DNA of 64,000 nucleotides, taken from Geoglobus acetivorans (GTDB lineage Archaea; Halobacteriota; Archaeoglobi; Archaeoglobales; Archaeoglobaceae). The stretch covers positions 992,001-1,056,000 of the forward strand of contig NZ_CP087714.1 in assembly GCF_039641995.1 (NCBI RefSeq), read 5' to 3'. Each line of letters begins with the position of its first letter. Positions within the stretch are counted from its first letter, which is position 1. A program made the position numbers and the translations under genes. Positions 34,253 to 43,351 of this stretch are shown here, piece by piece. The notes under the pieces were generated by a model, which saw nothing but the letters and a program-made list of their open reading frames with translations, was not told the origin of the DNA and made no database searches.

Positions 34253-35679
34253 GCCTTGCACTGTATGCATTTTTGATTCCGCTTGTGGCGATAATTGCTG
34301 CGCCATTTGTAAGGGGGAAGGGTGCATCGTACCTGTCCTCGATTGTCTTCATCCTGTCATTCATATTCATACTTTCTGATTTCATAACGAAAAGCAGCTT
34401 CACTCTACCGCTATTCAATGCGCTTGAACCGATTGGAAAGATATACCTGCTTGGAGATACAATAAGTCATGCCTTCGGCTTTACAATTGCATTCGTTTCT
34501 GCAATGGTCGCTCTGTACTCCTATCCATACATGAAACACAGGTTCGAGGAAATGGATCTTAACCCCGATGTGGAATTCAGGAAATACTGGTTCCTTTATA
34601 ACCTGTATGCTGCATCAATGCTCTGGCTGGTCTATGCTGGAAATCTTATCCTGCTCTACATCTTTCTTGAAATTTCCCTTATTGCATCATTCCTCCTGAT
34701 CTACTACTATGGCTACGGGAACAGGGTATGGGTGGCAATTCTTTATTTCGTATGGACTAACATAGCCGGAGTTCTCGCGCTGGTGGGAATTCTGCTAATA
34801 GGGTTTGAAAACAAAACACTCGCGCTGGACAGCATTGCCGGGGTGAGCATGCTTGCGTGGACCCTGATTTTCATCGGCATGATGGTAAAGCTTCCTGGAC
34901 TGGGCCCGCATGTATGGCTGCCCTGGGCGCATGCTGAGGCGCCCACTCCTGTCAGTGCCCTTCTGAGCCCCTTAACGGTCGGCCTCGCAGCTTATATTCT
35001 CCTAAGGATCTACCTTATCGACCCCTCCTTCATTCTGACTTACAGATGGGAGATTTTCATATACGGAGTCATTACAAGTGTTGTGGCTGGCTTTGGCGTT
35101 TTCAAGCAGACTGACCACAAGAGGTTGCTGGCGTACTCGACGATTTCTCAGATGGGTTACATTCTCATTGCATTTTCTCTCGGGACTGCCGGAATTGTTG
35201 GAGTTATAATTCAGTACATCAGCCACGCTTTCGGCAAGTCGATACTCTTCATGAGTGCTGGGGCAATCATAGCGACGTATCACGGTCTGAGAGACCTCGA
35301 TAAGATGAGCGGATTGCATGAGCAGGTTCCAACCATTGCAAATGCTGCCTTGATCGGGTTCATGAATTTGAGCGGTATTCTCACCATAGGGATGATTGGC
35401 GAGTTCTTCATCCTTAAAGGACTGGTTGACACCTACGGACTGTCTCTCGACACCATGCTCCTCGTGGTCTTTGTCTTCATAATCTCCGGGCTTTACAGCT
35501 TCTATACTATGAAGAGGATATATTATGGCAGGGTCAGAGATTATGAGAAGGCCAAGGTGAACAGATTGCTCGATACACCCCTATACCTCATAGGTGCGAT
35601 TTCGTTCCTTTTCATCCTGCCCCCACTTGCCACATGGTTTGTTGATGCGATATTAACGTTCCTGGGAGGTGGAATCTGA
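34249..35679 (+). CDS. fqoM: F420H2:quinone oxidoreductase subunit M
   Basis: 476 aa, about 14 membrane segments. Antiporter-like NuoM subunit: FLEISLIASFLLIYYYGYG holds the conserved TM5 Glu, GMMVKLPGLGPHVWLPWAHAEAPTPVSALLS (split; the Lys/Pro-rich TM7 region), and KQTDHKRLLAYSTISQMGY. One of three proton pumps. Confidence 0.92.
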   Translation: MSLALYAFLIPLVAIIAAPFVRGKGASYLSSIVFILSFIFILSDFITKSSFTLPLFNALEPIGKIYLLGDTISHAFGFTIAFVSAMVALYSYPYMKHRFEEMDLNPDVEFRKYWFLYNLYAASMLWLVYAGNLILLYIFLEISLIASFLLIYYYGYGNRVWVAILYFVWTNIAGVLALVGILLIGFENKTLALDSIAGVSMLAWTLIFIGMMVKLPGLGPHVWLPWAHAEAPTPVSALLSPLTVGLAAYILLRIYLIDPSFILTYRWEIFIYGVITSVVAGFGVFKQTDHKRLLAYSTISQMGYILIAFSLGTAGIVGVIIQYISHAFGKSILFMSAGAIIATYHGLRDLDKMSGLHEQVPTIANAALIGFMNLSGILTIGMIGEFFILKGLVDTYGLSLDTMLLVVFVFIISGLYSFYTMKRIYYGRVRDYEKAKVNRLLDTPLYLIGAISFLFILPPLATWFVDAILTFLGGGI

Positions 35680-37601
35680 TGGAAGCGCTGATGGAACTCG
35701 AGCTGAGTCCAGTGATCTGGCTTGCTTTGTTCTTCACACCCATACTTGCAAGCTTTCCGATAGCACTGATATGGCCGAAGAGACAGGATGAATTTGCCAG
35801 AAAACTGCCGTATCTTAGCGTCTTCGGACTGTTCGTGTCATTCCTGATTACTCTGTTTATACTCTTCAGAGTAGAAGAGGGAAGGTATGTTTATCCTTGG
35901 CTGACTGCTCTGGGCATAAACTTCACCTTCGTTGTGGATTACCTCAGCAAATACATGGGTGCTCTGACGGGCTTTATTGCCTTTGTGATTGGTGTATATG
36001 GCACTGAATACATGAAGGAGGACTACAGGCTTGGGTGGTACTGGTTCTTCTTCAACCTTTTCACGGCAAGCATGCTGCTTGTGGTTTACAGCGATAACCT
36101 GTTCATGCTGCTCATTGGCTGGGAGGGACTGGGCATTGCGTCATGGGGTCTTATTGGCCACTGGTTCAGAGATGATGACGAAATCAGCTATGTTGGTGTG
36201 CTTAACAGAATTGTTGGCCCCCTCAAAATGTTCTGGAGTCCAAGCACGGGTGGATGGAGAGCCATATCGACGATCAGGGTTGGGGATATGCCCATGTTTT
36301 TTGCAGTGGCAGCAATTTTCGCTCTGACCGGGACTCTTGATATTTCACAGATCAACTGGGGCGGTCTGTTCGAGCATATCGGAACTTTTGGAACTGTTGT
36401 ACTTCTGGTAGCGTTCCTTATGGGTCCGTTCACAAAATCCGCACAGCTTCCGTTCAGTGAATGGTTGATGACCGCCATGACGGGTCCAACAACCGTCTCT
36501 GCATTACTCCACTCCGCAACAATGGTCGCTGCTGGAACATACTTGTTCATGAGGATAAGTTGGTACATCCAGCCGTGGACACAGCACGCTGAGGGGCTTG
36601 AGTATGTATATGCTTTTGTCCTCTTCCTTGGGCTGATAAGCAGCCTTTACGGTGCGCTGGTCGCTCTTGCGAGCCGGGAAAGAAAGGTGCTTCTTGCCGC
36701 CTCAACAATGTCAAGTCTTGGATTGATGTTTGCTGCAGCGGCATCCAGCATGTGGGTTGGTGAGTTTGCAATAATCGTTGCATTCTGGTATCTCATCACC
36801 CATGCCTTTGCAAAAGCCACTCTGTTCCTTGTCGCTGGACACATAATTCATGAAACTCACGACAGATTCCTGTGTGGGGATAGGGAAGTTTTCAGCAAGA
36901 TGAAGGTTACAGGCATTGTAACCCTCTTTGCGACCATAACTCTCGCAGGTATACCTCCGCTTACTGCATACTGGGTGAAGTCGGGAATGGATGAAGTACT
37001 GCACGAACTTAACCATGAGTTTGGTTTTATTCCTCTTGTCTTGCTGATAACGATATCCGCAATTTATGCAGCGTTCTTGGCCAAGTTCTTCGCTCTCAAT
37101 TTCTGGAAGGGTAGAAAGGTACACCTGCACCTGCATGGTGGAAAGGTGATGACAACTGCGTACACAGTAATGGTCTCCATGCTTCTCGTCCTTCTTGCTG
37201 CAATCTTTTATGGACTGGACAGTCATGCGGTGGAATTTGTTCCTGCCGGATTTGCCACGACATCTTTTGCCGTTGGACTGCTGGTTCTCACGACATACAC
37301 AATAGGTTTCATGAAGCCGGAGTACTACTCGCCAGTGGGACAGGTTTTCTATGATAGGTTCTACATGATGGCGCTGAACGACTATGTGGTGCCGAGAATC
37401 GGCTGGGCGATTGCACGGGTTGTGGATGTGTTCAACAGGACTCTTGACTTCATAGCTCATAGCTTCATTCCGGGTCTGTTTGAGGCATTCTCATACGGTA
37501 TAAGAGTGGTTCAGAATGGAAGTCTTGAAAGGTATGCTAAGATAGTTGTGAGCCTGATACTGGCTGTCTTGCTGATAGTTTCAATAACGGGGTGGTGGTA
37601 A
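35679..37601 (+). CDS. fqoL: F420H2:quinone oxidoreductase subunit L
   Basis: 640 aa, about 16 membrane segments, the largest antiporter-like subunit. Family motifs are WEGLGIASWGLIGHW, KSAQLPFSEWLMTAMTGPTT and VSALLHSATMVAAGTYL. The C-terminal long amphipathic helix/extra TM region (from about 500) is present. Shares one base with the fqoM stop. Confidence 0.93.
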   Translation: MEALMELELSPVIWLALFFTPILASFPIALIWPKRQDEFARKLPYLSVFGLFVSFLITLFILFRVEEGRYVYPWLTALGINFTFVVDYLSKYMGALTGFIAFVIGVYGTEYMKEDYRLGWYWFFFNLFTASMLLVVYSDNLFMLLIGWEGLGIASWGLIGHWFRDDDEISYVGVLNRIVGPLKMFWSPSTGGWRAISTIRVGDMPMFFAVAAIFALTGTLDISQINWGGLFEHIGTFGTVVLLVAFLMGPFTKSAQLPFSEWLMTAMTGPTTVSALLHSATMVAAGTYLFMRISWYIQPWTQHAEGLEYVYAFVLFLGLISSLYGALVALASRERKVLLAASTMSSLGLMFAAAASSMWVGEFAIIVAFWYLITHAFAKATLFLVAGHIIHETHDRFLCGDREVFSKMKVTGIVTLFATITLAGIPPLTAYWVKSGMDEVLHELNHEFGFIPLVLLITISAIYAAFLAKFFALNFWKGRKVHLHLHGGKVMTTAYTVMVSMLLVLLAAIFYGLDSHAVEFVPAGFATTSFAVGLLVLTTYTIGFMKPEYYSPVGQVFYDRFYMMALNDYVVPRIGWAIARVVDVFNRTLDFIAHSFIPGLFEAFSYGIRVVQNGSLERYAKIVVSLILAVLLIVSITGWW

Positions 37602-37602
37602 A

Positions 37603-38826
37603 ATGGAGTTTGTCATTTACTCTCTATTAATTCTCGCGGTTTCAGGAGCCTTGTCAATGAAAAACAAGTACATCGGACTTGCTGGAGCGCTGATTGCATC
37701 TCTACTGACGGCAGTCAATAACCCACTCCTGCTCATGATCCTAGTCATTGCGATAATTAATCTTGCTTCCCTCGACCTGATGAAAGGCTTTTTGAGGGGA
37801 GTGGATTACACACTCGTCGGATTGATCTTTGTTGCAACAGTGTATGCATTCTACTCTCAAAGTCTCGCATTCCTCCTCGGTATGTTTGTGGTGGCGAGCG
37901 TCCCTACGTACATGATGGTGATGGCCAGTGATACTGGAATGAGGGTCGAGGTGGGTATAAAGTACATGACCTTCATGGTAATTGCAACGGTTCTCTTTCT
38001 GATCGGGGCAGTTTTGATGGTTCATGCAAGTGCAACTTCGAGCCTTGCCCTATACTACATAGGGTTTACGATGCTGATTGTGGGACTCGCAATAGAGGTT
38101 GGAGCCGGCCCCTTCCATGAGTGGGTTCCGGATGTTTTTGAGACGGCCGATCCAATTCCAATTTCGGTTATAGCGAGCATTGCAAAGTTCGTTCCCTTTG
38201 TGGTTGCATTCAAGATTGTGTCGTCCACCCACATGGGTGATGAAGTCATAACGCTGATTGGAAGCATTCTTGCGGTCGTCTCCATGCTGGTGGGCAATAT
38301 TGGTGCGCTAACCAGCCAGAAACCTGCGAGAATTCTTGCGTACTCTACGGTTGCAAACATGGGTTATATAATTGCAGCACTGATCGTGGCTGTAAAGGAG
38401 GAGTTCATCTACCTGGCATTTGCAGGAGCAATGCTTCAGCTTCTCACAAACTCAATTGGTAAGATTGGCTTTTTCATTGGAATTAAGGAGAAAGCCATGC
38501 CAACTGTGGAAACATACGTATTAGCTCTGTCCTTCATAGGCCTGCCGCCTCTGATGGGATTCTGGAGCAAGCTGTATATTCTGTCTTCTCTGGTTTATGC
38601 GAACTTTATATGGGTTGCTGTGCTACTCGTTTTGAATTCGGCCATGTCTGTTCCGTATTACGTCAGACTGATGAAAACTTTTGAAGGAACAAAGGGCTAC
38701 CGGAAAGTGGCGGCTTATCTGATCACACTGACTGCGGTACTGATGCTGCTGACGGTTGTTCCGCCCAACTGGATAATCGAGTCGAGCAAGCTGCTCATGA
38801 GCTATCTTGCAATCGGAGGTGTCTGA
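37603..38826 (+). CDS. fqoN: F420H2:quinone oxidoreductase subunit N
   Basis: 407 aa, about 13 membrane segments. NuoN-type antiporter-like subunit with GAGPFHEWVPDVFETADPIP, KPARILAYSTVANMGY and IGLPPLMGFWSKLYIL. Slightly short for the family (N-terminal helices reduced), as usual in archaeal Fpo/Fqo. Confidence 0.9.
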   Translation: MEFVIYSLLILAVSGALSMKNKYIGLAGALIASLLTAVNNPLLLMILVIAIINLASLDLMKGFLRGVDYTLVGLIFVATVYAFYSQSLAFLLGMFVVASVPTYMMVMASDTGMRVEVGIKYMTFMVIATVLFLIGAVLMVHASATSSLALYYIGFTMLIVGLAIEVGAGPFHEWVPDVFETADPIPISVIASIAKFVPFVVAFKIVSSTHMGDEVITLIGSILAVVSMLVGNIGALTSQKPARILAYSTVANMGYIIAALIVAVKEEFIYLAFAGAMLQLLTNSIGKIGFFIGIKEKAMPTVETYVLALSFIGLPPLMGFWSKLYILSSLVYANFIWVAVLLVLNSAMSVPYYVRLMKTFEGTKGYRKVAAYLITLTAVLMLLTVVPPNWIIESSKLLMSYLAIGGV

Positions 38827-38827
38827 A

Positions 38828-39190
38828 ATGGAGGAAGTCATTGTCGTCGCATTTGTTGTGGTGGTCAGCTTCGTTGTGGATGTGGCAGTATATCTGCTTG
38901 CTAACATACTGCCGAAGAAAAATCCCACTCCTCTGAAGTATGAGCGCTGGGAATCAGGAAACATATCTGTGGGATTTCCGAAGTACACTCTTCCAATGCA
39001 GTATTTTGGTTTTCTTGTGCTTTTCATGGCTTTCGAGCCTGTTGTTGTTCTGATACTGCTGTTTGCAATGTTTCCGGGTCTTGATTATCTGAAGTTCCTC
39101 GCTATAGCGCTTGTGTCAATGCTCCCTGCATTTTACTTTTCGTATAAGTTGGCTGATGAAGCTTCCCACAGGAGGGATGTGTATGGATGA
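38828..39190 (+). CDS. fqoA: F420H2:quinone oxidoreductase subunit A
   Basis: 120 aa, three membrane segments. NuoA type: KYERWESGNISVGFPKYTLP is the conserved loop and YFGFLVLFMAFEPVVVLILL the second TM with its Glu. ATG 38828 starts just after the fqoN stop. The end overlaps fqoBC. Confidence 0.88.
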   Translation: MEEVIVVAFVVVVSFVVDVAVYLLANILPKKNPTPLKYERWESGNISVGFPKYTLPMQYFGFLVLFMAFEPVVVLILLFAMFPGLDYLKFLAIALVSMLPAFYFSYKLADEASHRRDVYG

Positions 39191-40262
39191 AATGATTGAG
39201 TTCCTTCATAAGGGTCCACTTGCACCGCTCAAGAAATGGGGTACCAAGTATAGCATTTGGCCAACTCACCTCGTTACTGCTTGCTGTGGTGTTGAACTGG
39301 CTCATGCATTTGCTAGCGGTTATGATGGTGAGAGGCTTGGAGTGCTGAACTTTGGAATGGCCAGACAGACGAACTGCATTGTGGTTGAGGGTGCAATAAC
39401 AAGAAAGATGGCGAGAGCACTGAAGATAACCTATGAACAGATGCCAGATCCAAAGTTTGTGATTGTTATGGGCGTATGCGGCATCAAGGGTGGACTCTTC
39501 TGGAACGGATACAACATGGTGAAGCCTTTTGAAGTGGTTCCCGTGAAGTACTATGCGCCCGGCTGCCCTCCAACTCCAGAGTCTCTGCTCAGATGTTTCA
39601 GAGCGCTGCAGAATGAAATTGATACGGGTGAGCCGAGAAACACCATAGTTTATCCCACAGTCAGAGAAGCTGTTGAGGAGGGTAAGAAAAAGAAGAGGCC
39701 GAAAAAAGTACCGCCTCCCCCGAAGTATGTAGCAAGCAACCCGTCTGTTGTTGTTGACGTGCCGAGAGAAGATGGATGGCCTGGTGGAAAGGAAATCGTG
39801 GCAAAGCTCTCGGAGGTGTTGGGTGAGCTTGGCGAGAGGATTACAATAACTGGGAGGAACAAGGTGGCTGTTAGGGTTAGCAGAGATAATTTTGTTGAAG
39901 CTGCCAGAAAATTGCTTGAAGCAGGCTTAGACCACATCAAATCCGTTAATGTGATTGATGTCCCTCACGAGGGCAAGTTCATTGTGGAATATGTTGCGTC
40001 GAGTTACCTCAATCCGGAATTCACCCCACTGCTCGTTACAATGATTTCTGAAATTGACAGAAACGATCCGGTTTTCCCGAGTTTGATCGATGTGTGGCCT
40101 GCCGCGGATTACCTTGAAAGAGAGCTACACGACCTCTTTGGAGTATGGTTTGAAGGAAATCCTTGGATGGGCAGAAAGTTCCTTCTGGCTCCAGATACGC
40201 CAGAAACACCCCTCAGGAAAGACTTCAAGCTTCAGGATGATGTTTACATAGGAGGTGAGTGA
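39183..40262 (+). CDS. fqoBC: F420H2:quinone oxidoreductase fused subunits B and C
   Basis: 359 aa. Residues 1-150 are NuoB-like: the terminal 4Fe-4S cluster ligands C34, C35 (ACCGVE), C99 (GVCGIKGG) and C128 (APGCPPTPE). A Lys/Pro-rich linker at about 172-192 joins a NuoC-like domain (about 195-350) with RELHDLFGVWFEGNP and the terminal TPLRKDF motif. In most bacteria these are separate genes. ATG 39183 has GGAGGG at 39171-39176. It forms the connecting part between hydrogen carrier oxidation and the quinone site. Confidence 0.92.
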   Translation: MDEMIEFLHKGPLAPLKKWGTKYSIWPTHLVTACCGVELAHAFASGYDGERLGVLNFGMARQTNCIVVEGAITRKMARALKITYEQMPDPKFVIVMGVCGIKGGLFWNGYNMVKPFEVVPVKYYAPGCPPTPESLLRCFRALQNEIDTGEPRNTIVYPTVREAVEEGKKKKRPKKVPPPPKYVASNPSVVVDVPREDGWPGGKEIVAKLSEVLGELGERITITGRNKVAVRVSRDNFVEAARKLLEAGLDHIKSVNVIDVPHEGKFIVEYVASSYLNPEFTPLLVTMISEIDRNDPVFPSLIDVWPAADYLERELHDLFGVWFEGNPWMGRKFLLAPDTPETPLRKDFKLQDDVYIGGE

Positions 40263-40263
40263 G

Positions 40264-41499
40264 ATGAAAGAGTATGCGCTTGATCTTGCCGTGGAACCTC
40301 CTCAGGAATATCAGTCTTATTTCGTCCCGGTTTCAAAGGAATTTCTTGAGGACGCTTACAAAAGTGATGACTTTGTGGTCTTTGTGGGACCCCAGCATGG
40401 TGGAAGCGGGCACATGAGGCTTATTGTAAGGGTAAAAGGAGATTTCATAGTGGAGGTGATTCCGGATCCAGGTTATGTCCACAGATCCATGGAAAAACTT
40501 GCAGAAACAAAGCTCTACATCCAGAACATCCCTCTCTTTGAGAGGCCCTCTATAATCGATTTTGGAAATTACAATCTCGGTTATGTTAGGGCAATTGAAG
40601 ACGCTCTGGGAATTGAGGTTCCAGAAAGGGCCAAGTATATCAGAACCATCCTTGCTGAGCTTGGAAGAATCGGAACGCACCTCTATGATGCTGGCATTCT
40701 CTCCGTGTTCATTGGCCATACGACCGGTTTCATGTGGCCCTTTGCAATGAGGGAGTTTATAGTTGAAATATTTACGAGAGTTACCGGAACGAGGATTACA
40801 GGTTCCTTCATTGTGCCGGGCGGTGTGAGAAGGGATGTTGACGGGAAAACGCTGGACGTGATAAAGAGGATGACCTATGCCCTTGAGCACAGAATAAAGA
40901 AATTCGAGAGAGTATTCATCAGGAATCCAACAACGATTGCAAGGCTGAAGGAAGTCGGTGTGCTGAACAGAGAGGAAGCGGTGAAGTATGGACTTGTTGG
41001 ACCATTCATCCGGGCATCCGGGGTAGAATACGATGTCAGGAAAATCGATCCATATGAGGCCTATGAGGAGATAGACTGGGATATGGTCGTTGGAGAGGAT
41101 GGAGATGGATACACAAGACTTCTCGTAAGAGCCGAAGAGATTGCTCAGAGCATTCGCATGATAAGGCAGCTTGTCGATAACATTCCAGAAGGGGACGTAT
41201 TGAGCGACGATATTGTGGCATTCAATAGAAAAGACATCAGGGGAAGCTTTTTCGAAGCGTATTCGAACATTGTGCTTCCTGAGGGTGAATATACGACTCT
41301 GACGGAATCTGCAAGAGGCACACTGCTGTTCACCATCGTGAGTGATGGTGAATCAACAACTCCATACAGGGTGAGAGTGGTAACTCCGAGCTGGATGTAC
41401 TTGAAGGGATTCATGGAGGCATGCAAGGGTCACAGGCTTGCAGATTTGCAGGCGATTTACGGTAGCTTTGGATATTTCCCTCCTGAGGCTGACAGGTGA
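40264..41499 (+). CDS. fqoD: F420H2:quinone oxidoreductase subunit D
   Basis: 411 aa. NuoD-type (49-kDa) subunit, which forms the quinone pocket with FqoB. Motifs: GPQHGGSGHMRLIVRVKGD, HRSMEKLAETK and RIGTHLYDAGIL; the C-terminal LQAIYGSFGYFPPEADR closes the quinone cavity. ATG 40264 with AGGTGAG upstream; the frame could begin three codons earlier. Confidence 0.93.
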   Translation: MKEYALDLAVEPPQEYQSYFVPVSKEFLEDAYKSDDFVVFVGPQHGGSGHMRLIVRVKGDFIVEVIPDPGYVHRSMEKLAETKLYIQNIPLFERPSIIDFGNYNLGYVRAIEDALGIEVPERAKYIRTILAELGRIGTHLYDAGILSVFIGHTTGFMWPFAMREFIVEIFTRVTGTRITGSFIVPGGVRRDVDGKTLDVIKRMTYALEHRIKKFERVFIRNPTTIARLKEVGVLNREEAVKYGLVGPFIRASGVEYDVRKIDPYEAYEEIDWDMVVGEDGDGYTRLLVRAEEIAQSIRMIRQLVDNIPEGDVLSDDIVAFNRKDIRGSFFEAYSNIVLPEGEYTTLTESARGTLLFTIVSDGESTTPYRVRVVTPSWMYLKGFMEACKGHRLADLQAIYGSFGYFPPEADR

Positions 41500-41510
41500 G
41501 GTGATAAGAT

Positions 41511-42614
41511 ATGGAATCCGACGTGATATTCGTACTGCTTGATAGGATCCTGAGTGTGTTCACTTCAGAGATGATACACATCCCAGCAATACAGCCGATT
41601 GTCGATAAGCTGATGAATATACCTCTGGTCAATCTGCTGGTAGCGTTCCTTCTGTGGAAGCCCATATTTCACATGGTCTTCTTCCCTGGACTTATCGGCA
41701 TAACGCTTGTGCTCCTGTGGATTGTTTACTTTGAGAGAAAGCTTACGGCAAGAGTTCAGTGGAGAATTGGGCCAAAAGAAGTTTCCAGGAGGACCGGTGG
41801 GTTGATTCAAACACTTGCAGACGGTATGAGGTATTTCTTCCAGGAAGTAATCATACACAAGGGTGCCAATAAATTCTACTTTGCACAGTTTCCACTGCTG
41901 TCTTTCTTACCTGTTCTGCTCCCCATACTTTTCATACCTGCTGGGGGCTCCTACGGTATTGACACGTCATACGGCCTCTTCGCGGCTGTCGCTCTTGTTT
42001 CACTCATTCCTGTCTTTATAATGGGTATGGGGTGGGCATCCAACAACAAATTTGCCTTCATTGGAACTGTCAGAGAAGCGTTCATTTACTTTGCCTACGA
42101 AATTCCCTTCATTCTTGCAGTTGCTTCGATGGTTCTCGTTTATCAGACTGCCAACCCCTTTGAGATCGTAACAAGGCAAACAATTCCTGGTGTATTTCTG
42201 AATCCGATAGCTTTCTTGGTATTCTTCATAACGACACTCATCGCAACAGGCAGACTTCCGTTTGATATTGCAGAGGCTGACCAGGAGGTAGCTTTTGGGC
42301 CGTATGTAGAGTATTCGGGCATCTTCTTTGGCCTTACAATGACTCTGCCATACGAAAAAGTTTACATACTCTCCATGCTCATGACTTTGCTTTTCTTTGG
42401 AGGGTGGAATGGACCATATATTGCACCTCTGGGGGAGTTCTCTTACGTTCTCTGGTTCTATATAAAGACGTTCGTTATTGTGAGCGTGATTGCTCTTGCA
42501 AGATCAATCTACGCAAGGTACAGGATTGATCAGACTCTGAGGCTGGGATGGAGTGTTCTGTTCTGCCTATCGTTAATCAGTCTTGTAATTTCAGCGGGGT
42601 GGGCCGCATGGTGA
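41511..42614 (+). CDS. fqoH: F420H2:quinone oxidoreductase subunit H
   Basis: 367 aa, about eight membrane segments. NuoH type: YFERKLTARVQWRIGP (cytosolic loop 1), QTLADGMRYFFQE, RLPFDIAEADQEVAFGPYVE and the C-terminal ARYRIDQTLRLGW. Links the quinone site to the proton path. Overlaps fqoI. Confidence 0.93.
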   Translation: MESDVIFVLLDRILSVFTSEMIHIPAIQPIVDKLMNIPLVNLLVAFLLWKPIFHMVFFPGLIGITLVLLWIVYFERKLTARVQWRIGPKEVSRRTGGLIQTLADGMRYFFQEVIIHKGANKFYFAQFPLLSFLPVLLPILFIPAGGSYGIDTSYGLFAAVALVSLIPVFIMGMGWASNNKFAFIGTVREAFIYFAYEIPFILAVASMVLVYQTANPFEIVTRQTIPGVFLNPIAFLVFFITTLIATGRLPFDIAEADQEVAFGPYVEYSGIFFGLTMTLPYEKVYILSMLMTLLFFGGWNGPYIAPLGEFSYVLWFYIKTFVIVSVIALARSIYARYRIDQTLRLGWSVLFCLSLISLVISAGWAAW

Positions 42615-43351
42615 AGCGAGTAAAGGCACCGGAAAAAAGCATTATTCGGAGTGCAGTTGGACATTTGAGGGCGATTACTGAAGTTACGAAAGAGGCAATC
42701 AATCCTGGGACAATAACGATAAGCTATCCTCATGAGAGGAGAAAGCTTCCTGAACACTTTAGAGGAATAATTCTTTTTGAGAAGGAAGACTGTATAAGCT
42801 GTTTCAGATGCGCACACATCTGTCCTGCAAACGCCATTCAGATGTATCCTAACGAGGAAGGCAGGTACTATCCGGGTGTGGATTATGCAAAATGCATACT
42901 CTGCCACTTCTGTGTGGACTCATGCCCGACTGCAGCTCTGAGGCCATCCAAAATTCATGATGTTGCGTTCAAGGATGTTGAGTCAATGCTGGTCACTGCC
43001 AGACAGATGGAGCATGTTCCCGAGGTTGAGAGGGAGGACAAAGCAACCGTCGAGTACGATTTCGATGGTGATATCAAGCTGATAAAGCGGAAAGAATTTG
43101 AGGAGCTTACGGTCGAGTTTGACAGGCCAGATAAACCGGACTTTAAAGCTGCTCCATTGTATCCCGAAAACTGCATTGGATGCAGGCTTTGCATGTTCTC
43201 CTGCCCTGTTGATGCGATAAAGTCGAAATTGGATGGCAATAAGGTTACCTTGGAAACGGATTTTGAAAAATGCACTGGGTGTGGAATTTGTGCGAGGATA
43301 TGTCCAACTGAAGTGCTTATATTGACGCCCGTGAGGGGAGGTGAGGAATAA
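42608..43351 (+). CDS. fqoI: F420H2:quinone oxidoreductase subunit I, four 4Fe-4S clusters
   Basis: 247 aa, about twice the length of bacterial NuoI. Four ferredoxin motifs are visible: cysteines 62-72 (CISCFRCAHICP), 96-106 (CILCHFCVDSCP), 189-199 (CIGCRLCMFSCP) and 222-232 (CTGCGICARICP). The first pair matches NuoI; a charged linker (about 115-180) joins a second ferredoxin module. This gives extra relay centres toward FqoF. ATG 42608 overlaps the fqoH stop, and the end shares one base with fqoF. Confidence 0.9.
   Translation: MVKRVKAPEKSIIRSAVGHLRAITEVTKEAINPGTITISYPHERRKLPEHFRGIILFEKEDCISCFRCAHICPANAIQMYPNEEGRYYPGVDYAKCILCHFCVDSCPTAALRPSKIHDVAFKDVESMLVTARQMEHVPEVEREDKATVEYDFDGDIKLIKRKEFEELTVEFDRPDKPDFKAAPLYPENCIGCRLCMFSCPVDAIKSKLDGNKVTLETDFEKCTGCGICARICPTEVLILTPVRGGEE

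Noticed and set aside
36711-37460. 249-codon minus-strand frame within fqoL
   Set aside because: Shadow of a conserved membrane subunit.
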